64,000 nt of DNA. It comes from Chlorophyllum brunneum. Lineage: Eukaryota; Basidiomycota; Agaricomycetes; Agaricales; Agaricaceae. The notes beneath the pieces were generated by a model, which saw only the letters and a list, made by a program, of their open reading frames with translations, searched no databases and was not told where the DNA came from. Shown here piece after piece: positions 23,635-35,509 of the stretch. A program made the translations under genes and the position numbers. The stretch covers positions 62,001-126,000 of the forward strand of contig OY756142.1 of assembly GCA_963576785.1 (NCBI GenBank). The letters run 5' to 3'. Position 1 is the stretch's first letter; every line of letters starts with the position of its first letter.

Positions 23635-25315
23635 CTACCTTAATAACTTCGCCAATGTTTTCTTCCAAACTCTTTCATCATCAGCCTTCGTTATCCTCAA
23701 GTCATCAGTTGTCCGTCCATCAACCAATTCCCAATTGAGCCTGGAGGTGGGATAAAACACTTCCCCATCCTTACCACCCCAATCGAAATCAACCAAGTAG
23801 ACGTTATTCTTCTCGTCACAGAGGATGTTTGCGTCTCGAAGGTCGCCATGGACAAGGCTCTGATCATGAAAGCCATCAATCACCGCCTGCAACTCCTTGG
23901 ACCATCGTTCCTTGTGGTCAACAAGTCCAGGTGACAACGTTATGCGAACACTAGATTCAATGTACTCCATAGCCACGCCGCGCCACCCACCAGGAAGAGT
24001 TTCGAAGGCGAGGATACGAGGTGCATGCCCAAGTCGAGCGCAAAAATCGTGCAATTCGACGCTATATTCTCTTACGAACTTGACCACAATGGTTTTCTCT
24101 TCAGAGGCCGGCACCTTGGAAATGTACAAAAATCGGTGTCTTCGTTGGGCGTGATGCAGCTTGTCGATATGGAACGCGGGATAGTCAGGATTATGTGATG
24201 AATATGGCCACTTGCGTAGTCTGGAAATGGCAGGCAATTGACAGGAACCAAATGGGATCACAGGGGGGGGTTTGTTTAAGAGTTCCTTGATGTCCTGGAG
24301 TAAGAGAGCCTGTAAACTGATGCCGCGGCAAAGGCTCGGTAAAGGGCTTTGCGATCCCTGCCGTCCGAGGCGGACTGGATACACGAGAAGGCAGGAGTGA
24401 GGCTGACAAGGCGATACTGAGCATCAAGGAGCACGAGGGCAAAAAATTTGACATCGGTGCCTGTTGGGATTTGATTATCAGTCTCTACAACATCACTCAG
24501 ACCTACCGACGACAGTCAGACAAACACAGGGTGCCGTCCATCTCTCCACCAGTGGGCTCTGGTAGTTCAGATGGACACGGACGACATACCCCGTGAGCTC
24601 CACCTCAGCAATTGCGTTGCTACCTGCAGACCAATTCTTGAACTCGGTGAACATTAACCCTGTCCCATGATCTGCCAGATTAAGGCCATCCAACCTTACA
24701 GAACCAATTGATTCAGCGTGCAGCGAGGGTATCGCGACACCGGTGCGCTGTGAGAAGATGCGGTTGAGTGCGGATAGAGCTTTGGTCCTCCGGTATCATA
24801 GAATAGACACATCTCCGATGCGAAGTCATCGACTGCAATTTGCAATCCTGGCATATCGACTTCGCATAGGTCCGGGGTATCGCCAGAACCATCTAAGATG
24901 TCAAGGAAATGGCCAAAACCGCAGTAAAGCAACGAAATCGGGGGAATAGAATCTGGCTCAGGACGGTCATCTAAGATCCTTTCGGAGGGTTTCCGCTGGA
25001 GACTCTCGTATACTGATGGTTTAGCTATAGAAGAAGGCGCAGTCGTGGCGAGTTTGGCACGCTTGAGACGATCAATCGTTCCTTCGTCGGCAGGAGAACG
25101 AGGGTGTTTCACCGGTTTTTGTAGCGTCTCTAGGGAACTGTCAACGACACAATGTACGACAAGGATAAGACGTATGGAATAAAACAAGAATATTCCCATC
25201 TTCCAGCTTGAGCTTTGACAATGGCGTATCAGGCGGGTGATAAAGGGCTTTTCTTCTGAAAAAAGCTTTATCTAGGTCCCCAAGCTGCTCACAAATATCG
25301 TCCAGCGGTTGACCA
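23635..25315 (-). pseudogene. Agaricomycete kinase-like protein, frameshifted
   Basis: Segments: 24507..25137, an intron at 24461..24506, then the C-terminal part to 23635. A further 5' exon probably lies near 25205-25315 (LDDICEQLGDLDKAFFRR). The C-terminal kinase fold shows VKFVREYS, MEYIESS, the catalytic loop HGDLRDANIL and the metal-binding VDFDWGG, so the active-site residues are intact. The N-terminal half has PPISLLYCGFGHFLDILDG and MFTEFKNWSAGS, as in a large family of mushroom kinase-like proteins. Two single-base losses break it. Near 24780 the frame jumps between YDTGGPK and ALSALNRIF. Near 24315 it jumps between AAASV and LQALLLQD, consistent with a T lost from a T run. No start codon is evident. 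Either a recent pseudogene or assembly indels. Confidence 0.75.
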
Positions 25316-26163
25316 ATAAAAGCGGGGATGGGGTTTGTTAGCTATTAAACGGTGGGAAGCTGTACGCTCAAAAAGCGAGGTTACATGCCGTATATACCCT
25401 GAGTAGGAGAGGATGGTTTGAAGTAGTGTTCAATATAAGAAGTGGCATTATCAAGCAACGCCTGGACTCGAACCGCGTCACCTGGAATAACAGCTTACCC
25501 AGGATCGACGGCATTGCATGTTGCGGAATCTTCCGGTTGTTCAACCAAGAGATAGGGGAATTCGGGCATTGCTACAGCGATAGAATAAGTATTGGAAGTG
25601 GACTATGGGATAGTTGGATCTATTCCCGCAGACCTATCCAGTAAAATTTCGCAATAAAAACGCAATAACTCCACAAATACTGCACACTATGCCATGAAAC
25701 CACCACTGTTCGAAAGAGCACAAATATGCGAATCTAACAGTATGCCAATTGTGGAGGAAATGCTGTGGGATGAGGCACCGAGTTAGAATAACACTTTTTG
25801 TTGACCACTTCATGTGTCATCGCCTGTCACCGGCCCTGCTCAGTTGCTCTAGTGCTTAGCTTGCAGGAGATGCCTAGCAGGTGTCCTTTTAGGCTTGAAA
25901 AAGACTCCAGAACATCTGATAGTGTCATAAATGAGGTCGAGCAAGTCCGAAAATGTGGCCATTACTGATAGGGCTCAAGCTCTCTAGTGCTGCAAACCTA
26001 TGGAATAAGAAGTGTTATCTGAAGGTGTCCCATATACATTGGAATTAATAATTAATTCACTATGGGCCTATTCCAGCTGCTCATTGAGGTCTGAGGATCA
26101 ATCTACCTACATGTTCTGCCTTGATTTCCTTACCTTCTTCACAATGATAGGTATGGGCATAAC
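25316..26163. other. Left flank of the copia element
   Basis: A/T-rich spacer without a gene. A tRNA-like T-loop (GGTTCGAGTCC, minus strand, near 25450-25465) occurs without a convincing cloverleaf. The last bases, ATAAC at 26159-26163, form one side of the probable target-site duplication. Confidence 0.5.
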
Positions 26164-26609
26164 TGTCGAACAGCACAGTAACGCACAGTAGCAGATGGAT
26201 GATCTGACTTACTGATAGTGTGGGTTAGTAAATGGTAAGTGAACTAAAGAGTTGCTGAGAGAGTTGAGTAGAGCAAGGTAGATAATTAAGTAGATTGTCT
26301 TGTAAATAATAAGGGAATACATGCTACTTTATATACTAAATGTCTGGGTAGCAAACCCTAAGACCTATGAGTAATAATAGGCATAATCATGTTAGTAATG
26401 ACACTAAAGTCCCTTGAAACACTGTGATATCATCAGTAGTGTCCAGTAGCATAATTGGAGCAACAGTGATCACTCAGCTCATGAAATACATGAGGAAGAG
26501 GTGCATAATGTGAGTCAGAGGGCACAGCCTTGATGACAAATATTAGATGAATAATATACTGCAGAGCTAGTCATACAGAATGCAGCTATAGTAAGTACAA
26601 ATGACAACA
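26164..26609 (-). repeat. 3' LTR of copia element
   Basis: 446 bp. Ends TGTYG...CAACA are inverted, in the usual TG..CA form. It aligns without gaps to the LTR at 33292-33737. By hand count there are roughly two dozen differences, nearly all transitions, so insertion is not recent. Confidence 0.95.
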
Positions 26610-26619
26610 CTCCTCCTAG
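26610..26619 (-). other. Polypurine tract
   Basis: On the minus strand the purine-rich CTAGGAGGAG directly abuts the 3' LTR start. This is the expected second-strand primer position. Confidence 0.7.
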
Positions 26620-26649
26620 CTCAAAGTGCAATATGAATCAAGCACCAAA

Positions 26650-29425
26650 CTGAATAGGTAAATAATTGCAACATTGTTGGAATTTTACAGTATCCAGACT
26701 TTTGTGCAAATGTCAGCTGGGTTTTTTTCAGACTCTACATAAAATAGTTCTATTTTGCCTGTCTCAACAAGTTAATAAATGAAATGTCAGTGAATCACGA
26801 CATGTTTGGACCAATGTTCAATAACTAGGTTGGAGGGTTGATCCCAAATTGTCACACATAAGATGTGGAGCAGGCTGTTTGAACCCAATCTTACTGAGTA
26901 GCTGATGGATCCAAATCAGTTGACAAGATGTCTTGCATATGGCAACATACTTGGCTTCTGTGGTAGACAGCACTATGGTAGCTTGTTAGCAACTCAACTA
27001 AGAAACTGGTCTATCAGCAAACAAGACTAAGTTGCCAGAAGTAGACTTGTGTATAGCAAGACATCCTGTGAAGTCAGAATCAGAGAAACCTTGGATGGAC
27101 TTCTGTGATTGCCTATTAAAAATGAGGTGATAGCATCGCATATTCAGAAGGTAGTGGCACAGGTATAAACTATGCTTATAGTACTCCTCTGAAGGACTGT
27201 TATGGATTTGGCTACTAAGGGCAATTGAAGAGAATGCAACCTCTAGAGTATGGCCTTAATACCTATCTCAGCCAAGTAACTGGATAAGCAAGTATTATCA
27301 AACTGTCATTACTCAACCAAGAAATGGGAATTCTGTTTATCTTGTAGCTTTGAGTGATGAGGGTAAGTAGAGAATAAGTAGTTAAGCAATCTTCTAATAA
27401 TTGACAGCAACTGTCAACAGAAACTCTTCTTGGGCAATCAAGAAGGCTATTCCTATAAAAGATCAAAGCTTAAGCTTTGACTTCCTAATACAGTTGGCTA
27501 TGCTAGTATAGCATACGCTATTCACTACTAAACTACTTCTTTTCTATAAATACTATGGAGTATAGATAATGAGACTGAAACAAGTTTCACAATGTGAAAC
27601 TGATAGATATGAAACTCAAGACAAAATACTATTCAAGATAGGTATGAAACTGATGAGAGTGAAACAACTAAATATAGAGTAAGATAAAACTGATGAAGAT
27701 GAAATGGGTAAGTGCTTACTCATCCTCAGAGATCTTAGATGATGATGATGGAGATTTATCAGAATAGGTGCAGTTACAAGATATACAAGACAATGTGATA
27801 GAGGACAATGATAATAACAGTAGTGATAGAAGAACTGCATCCATAGGATGATCAGAGTCAGATGATAAGGATAACATTGATGCAATTGGTTCTTTGGAGA
27901 GATAAGACTTGACAAAGGCTTGAGTAGACTGCAATAGTGGATGGGGAGAGTCATTGCTGTCACTGCTGGGTATAGCAGGTTTATTGTCTGGTGATAAGTT
28001 CTTAGGTTGCATCTCTATGCAATAGATTCCATTGGTAACTTGTTAGTGAATGAGCACTTCAAGTACTAGACTATGAGTGTACATGTAGGGGTAGATGTAC
28101 TGCATAGTTTCTTTACTAGTTGGTCGTGCTTTCCAACTATTATTTTAGGTGCTATAAAGGTTGTTCTCGATGGTGCATAAGTAAAGTCCATTGGTATTGC
28201 ATACATGTAAGTATGGTACATATTTCCAGGCTAGTCGAAGTAAAGAGTCAATGATAATGTCATTGGATTGTAGTGGTAGAATGAGTGGTATTACTTCTGG
28301 GAATTTGTCATAACTTCTGACATAGGTTCAAGGTTTGGACATAACAGGACTAGCCATCTACTGACTGAGTTTTACAATAGTATAAGTGATATCAGGTCAT
28401 GAGCCAATCATGAGGTATATCAGGGACCCAACTAGTTGTTGGTACTTCTGGTGGAACTCAGGGTCAACAGTACCCTTATAGGGTAGGAAGGTACATCCTA
28501 CCAGAAGAGACATTTGAGTCAGCCTTGCGGCGATACCAAATTTAGCAAGGATATTGTCAAGATATGAAATCTGATCAATGTAAATCTGCTTGTTCTTCCA
28601 GTTCTACAAGATAGTCATGCCAAGAAATTCGGTGGTTTCTCTGGGGTTACAACATTCCCATTGTTCCATGAAGTTTTTCTTCATTTGGTAATAGAAGGGG
28701 TTCTTCTTGCCCATGAAAACAATATCGTCAACATAGACAAGGTTGATCATAATCAAGCCAGTCTTCAGGTAGCAATTATAATATACTCCAGTATCAGATA
28801 AAGATTGCTTGAAGTCCATAGCAAGTAATGACTTTGTCATCACACACCATCAAGCTAAGCTGGCTTGCTTAAGGCTATACAATGCTTTTCATAACCTCCA
28901 CACTTTATTTTGTCCAAGTGTGAAGCCTTCTGATTGTTCCATAAAGATCTTTTCATCCAGATCGCTATATAAATAGGTAGTTTTTATGTCAATACTTTTG
29001 ATTTCCCAGTTTTTGACTGTTGCTAAAGAGAATAGGAGACAAGAAGTTTTGTAGTGGACAACTGGAGAGAAAAGCTCATTGTAATCAAGACCTTCCTTCT
29101 GTGAGAAACCTTTAGCCACTAGTCAAGCACAGCAATAACTGTCCAACTTAGTGTTGAAGACCCATCTGTTTTTAACAATATTAACACCCTTGGTAGGGCA
29201 GTCTACTAACTCATACACATTGTATTTCCTGAGTGCATTGAGCTCTTCAAGGCATGCCTTAAGCCATTTGTCATGCTCAGAAGGTGGCAACTTGGCAAGG
29301 TCCCAAAATTGGACTAGCTGTGGCAATAGAGAAGTCGCACTAGCCTTAAAAAGGCAGTAATAGATTAATTCCATACTACCTTTGTGAATTAATTGGCAAA
29401 GCTCTTTCTCACTTGGCTTAAGCAT
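26650..29425 (-). pseudogene. Copia reverse transcriptase / RNase H remnant
   Basis: The RT region (minus strand) shows NRWVFNTKLD, LVAKGFSQKEGLDYNELFSPVV, IKTTYLYSDLDEKIFMEQ, ALYSLKQA and the catalytic YVDDI box. Stops interrupt it, for example TGA where the family has Arg in the stretch before LVAKG. Nearby Arg codons have become Cys (CGN to TGN). Degraded RNase H-like sequence continues towards the 3' LTR. The catalytic Asp pair is preserved, but the frame is not. Confidence 0.85.
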
Positions 29426-30169
29426 GGGTGAATCAATATTAATGTTCTACTCACATATTGGTGGGGGAGGTTGCAGCCTATCAGGTGCATACTCATTCTC
29501 TCCTGAAATGTGATCACTAAGCTCTAGAGGGGCATTAGGTCGGCTAGGATTCCATTGTCCTTGTCTTGGCTAACCAAAAGGTTTGTACCTTTCATAGTCC
29601 CTAAGGATATCCTTCAGATGTTGGTGGTCACCATAGATGTTTCCTTCTCTCTGTGGAACCTGAAGAGTGGTTTGATTATGGAGTTTTCTTGATACTTCAA
29701 TGTCCGGATGGGGAATGAAGATCCTTTTCAGAATGGGTATAGGAGCCCAGTCATTAGCATATAGATTAGGTATAGGTGCAGTCTCCTCAATGTCATCCTT
29801 AACCTTAACTCCTTTTGGAGGCTGTGACAGCATAGGTGGAGAGGGAGGTAGAGTGGGATCCTTGTAGGATAATCTGGGAGAAGATCCTCTAGAAGAGAGA
29901 AAAGGCAGAGGCAACGGAGTCCACACTCTGGGACTAGAAGTAGAAGATCATGGACAAGAAGGTGCCAGTGGTAGTCCAGCTTGCAGCACACTTGGACTGG
30001 ATAGTCCTGGAACAAATCCATCTCTAGAAAAGGGAGGATTTGGGATATCTCAATTATTAGAATTGCTATTATTAGGTGGCAATTGGCCTTGCCATTTGGA
30101 CTGTGATGGACATCTGGGAAAATAAAGTTTATTGAAGACAGTATAAGGGGAGACAAAGATAGAATTGTT

Positions 30170-31858
30170 CTACTGATGGTGTATAAACTTAAAGTTGCTG
30201 CTATTACCTGTGTAACTAATGAAGATCATCAATTCTAATTTGGGCACAAGTTTGTCTTGCCACACCTCATCAGGAAGGTATACATAGGCCCCACAACTGA
30301 ATACTTGGAGATGAGAAATATTAGGTTTGCTTCTGAACCATATCTCATAGGGGGTGACCCATTTCAGGCATTTCATAGGTATCCTGTTATAGACATAAGT
30401 AGCCATATTGAAAGCAAACTCCCAGTAGCTAGCTGGAAGGCATGCTTCAAGTCATATAGATTGTGCCTTTTCTAGAAGTGTTCGATTAAGATGTTTGGCA
30501 TGCCTATTCTGTTGGTGAATATACAGCGCACTTGTTTCGTGAAGGATTTCTTTCTTAGTAAAGTAATTCTTGAGTTTCTAAGATAGGTACTCTCCTCCAT
30601 TATTAGAGTACACTTGCTTGATACACTTGCCTGTTTGGTTCATCACCAATTCAGCATATGCCTTGAAGGCACATGCAGTATCTGATTTATTGTGCAAAAA
30701 GAAAATGCATACAGAGGAAGAGTAGTCATCAAGAAATGTTATAACCCATTTAAACTTGTGATAGAACAAGATGGAAAGCTCCTGAAGATCTAAATGGATC
30801 AATTCAAGGATCTCGGACATGCAAGATGTGTTCTCATGGTAGACCTTGTTCAGCAGCTTTCCAAGTACACAACCAGAGCAAACCTTCTGTTCCTTTGGTA
30901 GAAGCACTAGGATAGATTCTATATGTTTTGGCATGTAATCCAGAGCCTGATTGGATGAATATGCGAATCTTCAATGCCAGATATCATAGGATGTGGTATT
31001 TTTATTGATTGAAGCCAAAGAGAATTGAAGATCTCCATCATGCAAGATACACATGTTCACAAAGTGAACTTGGTTTGAAGAAGCACCCTTGCAACATTGT
31101 TTGCTCAGGAATGGCTTACCACAAATATCACGAATGATGGTCTTCCCATTTGATGTTTCTGCAATCAGACTGGTTTTATCTGTGATGGATCCAGTTGAGA
31201 GAAGTCTTATATCTAACTTTAGTATATAATATACCAGGTAAAGGTACAAAGTATGCCGCTGAACTCAAGTTTTACTTCTGTCTCTAAATAGACAGTGCCA
31301 TAGAATCCAATAGAAAGTGTGAATCCATCTGTAATCTGTCAATCCAAAAGAACCTTCGATAATATTGACAAGATTCCTCTTGTTTAGAGTAACATTGAGG
31401 GAGGCACTGGAGTCCAAAAGCCATTTATTGCTCATTTTGCAAGGTTACCTATTCATCATACATCCATATGTACTACTGCAGCTATGTGTTATTTTACACA
31501 GGTTCTTCACTCTTGAAAACAGAGAAGAAAATATAATATCTAATTTATATAATCATGCATATACATAATTGGTCTGGCTATTTATCCAAGTATCTACATT
31601 GGCTGAGATTGCACTCTGTGCACCCAGTTAAGAGTCTCCTTGGACATCAGCAATGCATGTGATACTCTTGCAGCAATCTTCAGATTTGTGTGAAGAGCTA
31701 GCAAGGTCTGGCTTACCTACTATTGCTTCATTGGAGTAATTCTCATCCTCCAATCCCATCAACACTACATCCTTGTCCTTCTTGACGGTGGCTAGAGCTG
31801 GAATGCTCATGACCAGAGTGGCAGCTGGAGTGGCACCAAACAATTCATCAACCTCCAT
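30170..31858 (-). pseudogene. Copia protease / integrase remnant
   Basis: The protease active-site block near 31410-31440 reads WLLDSSAS where copia proteases have DSGA. Integrase follows: CSGCVLGK (zinc-binding region), LIHLDLQ, TFLDDYSS, then YSNNGGEY where SDNGGEY is expected. Next is QQNRHAKHLNRTLLEKA where an acidic residue precedes xLNRTL in functional enzymes. Two of three D-D-E residues are thus lost, each by a change explicable as G-to-A. A chromo-like or capping region with PYEIWFRSKPN follows. Confidence 0.85.
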
Positions 31859-31899
31859 GATGGAGGCAAGCTATTGAAGGGAAGGCTAGTTGGTAGAGC

Positions 31900-33056
31900 A
31901 AAGTAGATCCCATCTATTTTTCATAAGAATCCAAGGCTTTTGCCTTGGTGGCTGTGTACAGAGTTAGGTGGCACCGGGGATCCTAAGTCTTCTTCTTAGC
32001 AGGATTTGTCATCCATGAGAGAAGGGATGGTGGGAGAAGTGCCAAGGACTATGCCTCATTGACAAGACCAGATGTACTCTTCTTTAGGTTTGTGGTCAAC
32101 TTGGCAAAGCCAAAGTTGACCAAATCTATTGTATAAGCCAGTTGCCTGGTATCATATCCAGAGGAAGCTGGTTGCCCAGCATCAACCTCATTGGCTTAGC
32201 CTTTGCCACTGCCTCTCACACCACATTGTCTCTTCTTCTTATCCCCTTTCTGCTGAGGCTGTTGCTGCTGCAGTAGCTGTTGGTACTGCTGCTATGGGCA
32301 CAACTGCTGCCCTTGCTGCTACTGCTGCTGGGGGCATGACTACTGTCCCTGATAATATGGAGGCATGCTTTGTGATTTTATACTCAAGAATTTATTTACT
32401 TGCTGGTTCACCTTAAACATTGACCAGTGGTTTATAATTTCCCTACAGACTGAAGTGAAGGTCATGGTAGAAATCTGGGTGTTTACCATGAGGAAGGGGA
32501 TTATGATGTTCCAGGTATTCAGGATGCTGGAAAAAAGAGTCATGGCTTTAATAATCTCGGGAATGGTGCAATTGCTATTAGTATTGAGCTGTTTGTACAG
32601 AACAGTGAGCTTGGCGATTGGACTGGAAGGGTCCTCATTTGGATGAAGACAAAAGTGGATCATCTCAACATACTTAGAATAGAGTCTGGAAATGGACTCT
32701 AAGCCATATGTAGTGCAAAGATGTACCTATATACTGTTGACATTAGAGAGGTTCCCCTTGATTATCTTGGCAGGTAGTTTACTCTTGATGATTGAGTAAA
32801 CTACCCTATGTATGCACATCCAAGTAGTATGGTTGATGGTGTTCTGCCCTGTAGGAGGGGGAATGACAGCATAGGTGGGGACCAGGATATAAATCTGTGA
32901 CAGGGGTATCTGCAAGAATTTATTACCAATGACAGAGGTAACCTCTGCGGAGACCAAAGCAAGAGTGTCTTGCATCCAGTCTGCCCACTCATTATAATTG
33001 GCGGTACTAGTGAGGACAGGGATTGAGGCAAGAACTACAGAGATGGGAGATGACAT
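31900..33056 (-). pseudogene. Copia gag-like region
   Basis: Begins at 33056 (minus strand) with a short frame MSSPISVVLASIPVLTSTAN and YNEWADWMQDTL, the start typical of copia gag. A second frame (32663-32340) matches the helical gag core. Around 32200-32340 a CAG/CAA-rich tract encodes poly-Gln interrupted by TAG. No intact zinc knuckle was found. Confidence 0.7.
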
Positions 33057-33278
33057 GATAAGATATAATTAGTGATTAGATTCATAGGTGATCAGATCTG
33101 CACTACTGTACTGTTCAAGCTATGAATCCTAAACTAGGAAGCCTTCTAAATAGAGCATGAACCAAATGAGTCATGTTAGAGGGTTGGGCTAGAAAGACTA
33201 TGCTCTACAGGACTAGTCAGATCAGCCTATCTACAACCTGTTTGCAGCCAGTTATGGTGCATAGGGAGCAGGCAATCT

Positions 33279-33291
33279 TGGGCCCATAACC
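33279..33291 (-). other. Primer-binding site, half-tRNA type
   Basis: Directly inside the 5' LTR, the plus strand reads GGGCCCATAACC. This equals the anticodon stem-loop of eukaryotic initiator tRNA-Met (CAU anticodon). The minus strand is therefore complementary to an internal, not 3'-terminal, part of that tRNA. This is the cleaved half-tRNA priming known for Drosophila copia and some relatives. Confidence 0.8.
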
Positions 33292-33737
33292 TGTTGAACA
33301 GTACAGTAACATGCAGTAGCAGATGGATGATCTGACTTACTGATAGTATGGGTTAGTAAATGGTAAGTGAACTAAAGAGTTGCTGAGAGAGTCAAGTAGA
33401 GCAAGGTAGATAATTGAGTAGATTGTCTTGTAAATAATAAGGGAATACATGCTGCTTTATATACTAAATGTCCGGGTAGCAAACCCTAAGACCTATGAGT
33501 AATAATAGGCATAATCATGTTAGTAATGACACTAAAGTCCCTTGAAACACTGTGATATCATTAGTGGTGTTCAGTAGCATAATTGGAGTGACAGTGATCA
33601 GTTAGCTCATGAAATACATGAGGAAGAGGTGCATAATGTGAGTCAGAGGGTACAGCCTCGATGACAAATATTAGATGAATAATATACTGCAGAGCTAGTC
33701 ATACGGAATGCAGCTATCCTAAGCACAAATGACAACA
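33292..33737 (-). repeat. 5' LTR of copia element
   Basis: 446 bp, TGTTG...CAACA ends, gap-free alignment with the LTR at 26164-26609. Followed outside by GTAAC. Confidence 0.95.
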
Positions 33738-34539
33738 GTAACAGTCAGAGAGATACATCTTCTGGGGACAGGAGATACTTCAGTAATGATATTTTGAGCT
33801 GTTGGATGGGAGGGTCACAGAGAGGAGTCCATTTGACAGGGGGAAGGGCTGATGGACTATGATCATTCTAGCACAGTAGGCACCATGTTGGGATCTGAGA
33901 TCCAATCCACAGAAATTCCATTGTTTTTTTTGTTTTGCATTGTTCTCGGTGTCGTTAACCTTTTACTCCACAGAAAATTCATTATAAATATTGTAGTATA
34001 TCACAGTGTAATCCCCATTCTTTTGCCTCCCAATAAACTTTACGACATTCCCTTTAACACACCGAAGGTGGTTGGATGATGATTCTGAGCATGGATGACA
34101 CCTTGGGTCAATACTCAGCTACTTTTTACTGTCTACCCCCATGTCCACAAGGAGGAATGTGAATGGAGGGGATGGGCCAGAAATCAGATCAAAGTCCAAC
34201 CATCCCCCACTTTGCGCTTCGAAGACAGTGTTATAACATCTAAAACTTGTACTGTTAGATTCGCATTTTTGTGCCCCCCCGAACGGTGGTAGTCTCATAG
34301 CATAGTACACAATACTTGTGGAGATATTTTGTTTTTATTGCGAAATGTTACCGCATCATCAAATCTGGCCGGTTTTGGAAAAAAAAATTGGCTCGCGCCC
34401 TAAGTTCCGCAAACCGCTGTAATCCATTTTTACACAAAATCATATGTCAAATGCGCGCTCAGTTTCTTTGGGGTGAGCATGTTCAATATTTAACTCTACC
34501 TCATAACTCATTGCAATGTGCACTACACTACCCGGGTTT
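33738..34539. other. Right flank of copia element
   Basis: A/T-rich spacer, no gene seen. GTAAC at its start is the other half of the probable target duplication. Confidence 0.5.
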
Positions 34540-34664
34540 TTTTTCCTGGCATACCCAATGACATATACAACCAGCCACCAACTACTGAAAGTGCGGAAAC
34601 CGTCCAAGTAAGCGAAATCATGAGAACAAAGGCAAGAGCGGAAGGAGACGCGGTGGTGTCGTAG
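34540..34664 (+). pseudogene. Duplicated last exon of the Alba gene (dead)
   Basis: Plus-strand sequence matches intron 3 and exon 4 of the Alba gene (3354-3512, minus): GAAAGTGCGGAAAC, GTCCAAGT and AGAGCGGAAGG occur in the same order. In the Alba frame it contains TAA and TGA soon after GTCCAAG, so it cannot code. It lies at the 3' side of P-loop copy 2 in the same convergent orientation as at the 2.5-4.1 kb locus. Only the tail of the Alba gene was carried. Confidence 0.8.
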
Positions 34665-34698
34665 CCTCTGGAGACTCTAAAGTAATACCTATCGTGCC

Positions 34699-35509
34699 CT
34701 ACGAACAGCGAGCATTCTCGAGAAAAAGTTCTATGCTTTTTTTCTCGCGTACCAATATGTCGATCCTCTCCCACCAAGATCTCAATTCTCCTCCCCATCC
34801 CCCAATCCTCCGCATGCGGTTAACTGTCGGGTCGTGTCCGATGCCCAAACCTATCCGACTCATCATATCCTCACATCTACGACGCACAACAAAATGATGG
34901 GTAAGGCACCACCACAAAATACTGTTGCATGAGAAGAATGCTCGTTTGAAGGTGTCACCACAACCTGGACTACAAAACTCTTCCAATCCCAGTGATCTTC
35001 GGATCGTTCGCACTACGATTCTCGGAAAATATAGCGCGAGAGGTGGATCGAGCCCTGCCATGAATATCAAAGTGCGTTCACTCGTCAGTCAAGTCAGATG
35101 CGACCCACAGATAATGTCTGTAGCCTGTTCTTGGACCATTGCTCCAACTTTGCTTGTATAGTTTCCATCCACGACCCACCCCTGTGGATTTCTATCCATT
35201 TCTTCTTGCACGAGGGCCCTTAGCTCTTCTACTGATGTTTCTTCCCACCCTGGACGCAAGTTCAACTTGTCTAGGGAGATGTATGTGACACCGAGCTTCT
35301 CCGCTAGAGCGGCTGAAAGCGTACTCTGATAATCATAAGTTACGGTCAGAGGATATGGATACGGAAGTCAGAACCTTTCCTGCTCCTGCGTGCCAATTAT
35401 AATGGGGAATTACGATGAGAAACTCCGACGTACCGCTGTTCCCGACTACCCAAACACGATACCTGCCTTGTCCGTTACCGAGCAGAGGAGAGTTAGGGTG
35501 ATTCGTCAT
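34699..35509 (-). CDS. FlaR/adenylate-kinase-like P-loop NTPase, copy 2 (intact)
   Basis: Model complement(join(34699..35054, 35109..35325, 35375..35385, 35434..35509)), 219 aa. Exon lengths 76, 11 and 217 nt are the same as in copy 1, and introns are 48-54 nt. Walker A is GNSGAGKST (residues 23-31), assembled from exon 1, the 11-nt exon and exon 3. LDKLNLRPGW, WVVDGNY, IIWLDPP and NSILWWCLTHHFVVRRR are conserved; the Trp of LNW is Leu here. One extra base in the A run near the 3' end shifts the frame past the ancestral stop and adds about ten residues. No stop in any exon, so it may be expressed. It sits between the copia element and the dead copy 3. Confidence 0.83.

Larger units (their letters stand above)
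26164..33737 (-). mobile_element. Ty1/copia LTR retrotransposon, full length but decayed
   Basis: 7,574 bp from LTR to LTR, coding strand minus. Order on the minus strand: 5' LTR, primer site, gag-like region (about 33056-32340, then Gln-rich), protease, integrase, reverse transcriptase/RNase H, polypurine tract, 3' LTR. Protease, integrase, then RT is the copia order. The flanks ATAAC and GTAAC are consistent with a 5-bp target duplication carrying one mismatch. Every domain is interrupted by stops, many explained by C-to-T or G-to-A changes. Not mobile by itself. Confidence 0.93.

Noticed and set aside
25435..25510. tRNA on the minus strand (T-loop-like GGTTCGAGTCC, partly paired ends GCAAC/GTTGC)
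   Set aside because: T stem and D arm do not pair and the anticodon loop would be 13 nt. Not a supportable cloverleaf.
26145..26163. Second primer-site-like motif (GGGCATAAC) next to the 3' LTR, hinting at tandem elements sharing an LTR
   Set aside because: Sequence further left does not match the element interior, and ATAAC is better explained as the target duplication.
32129..32416. Ala-rich plus-strand frame inside the copia element
   Set aside because: Antisense of the CAG-rich gag tail; a shadow of poly-Gln coding.
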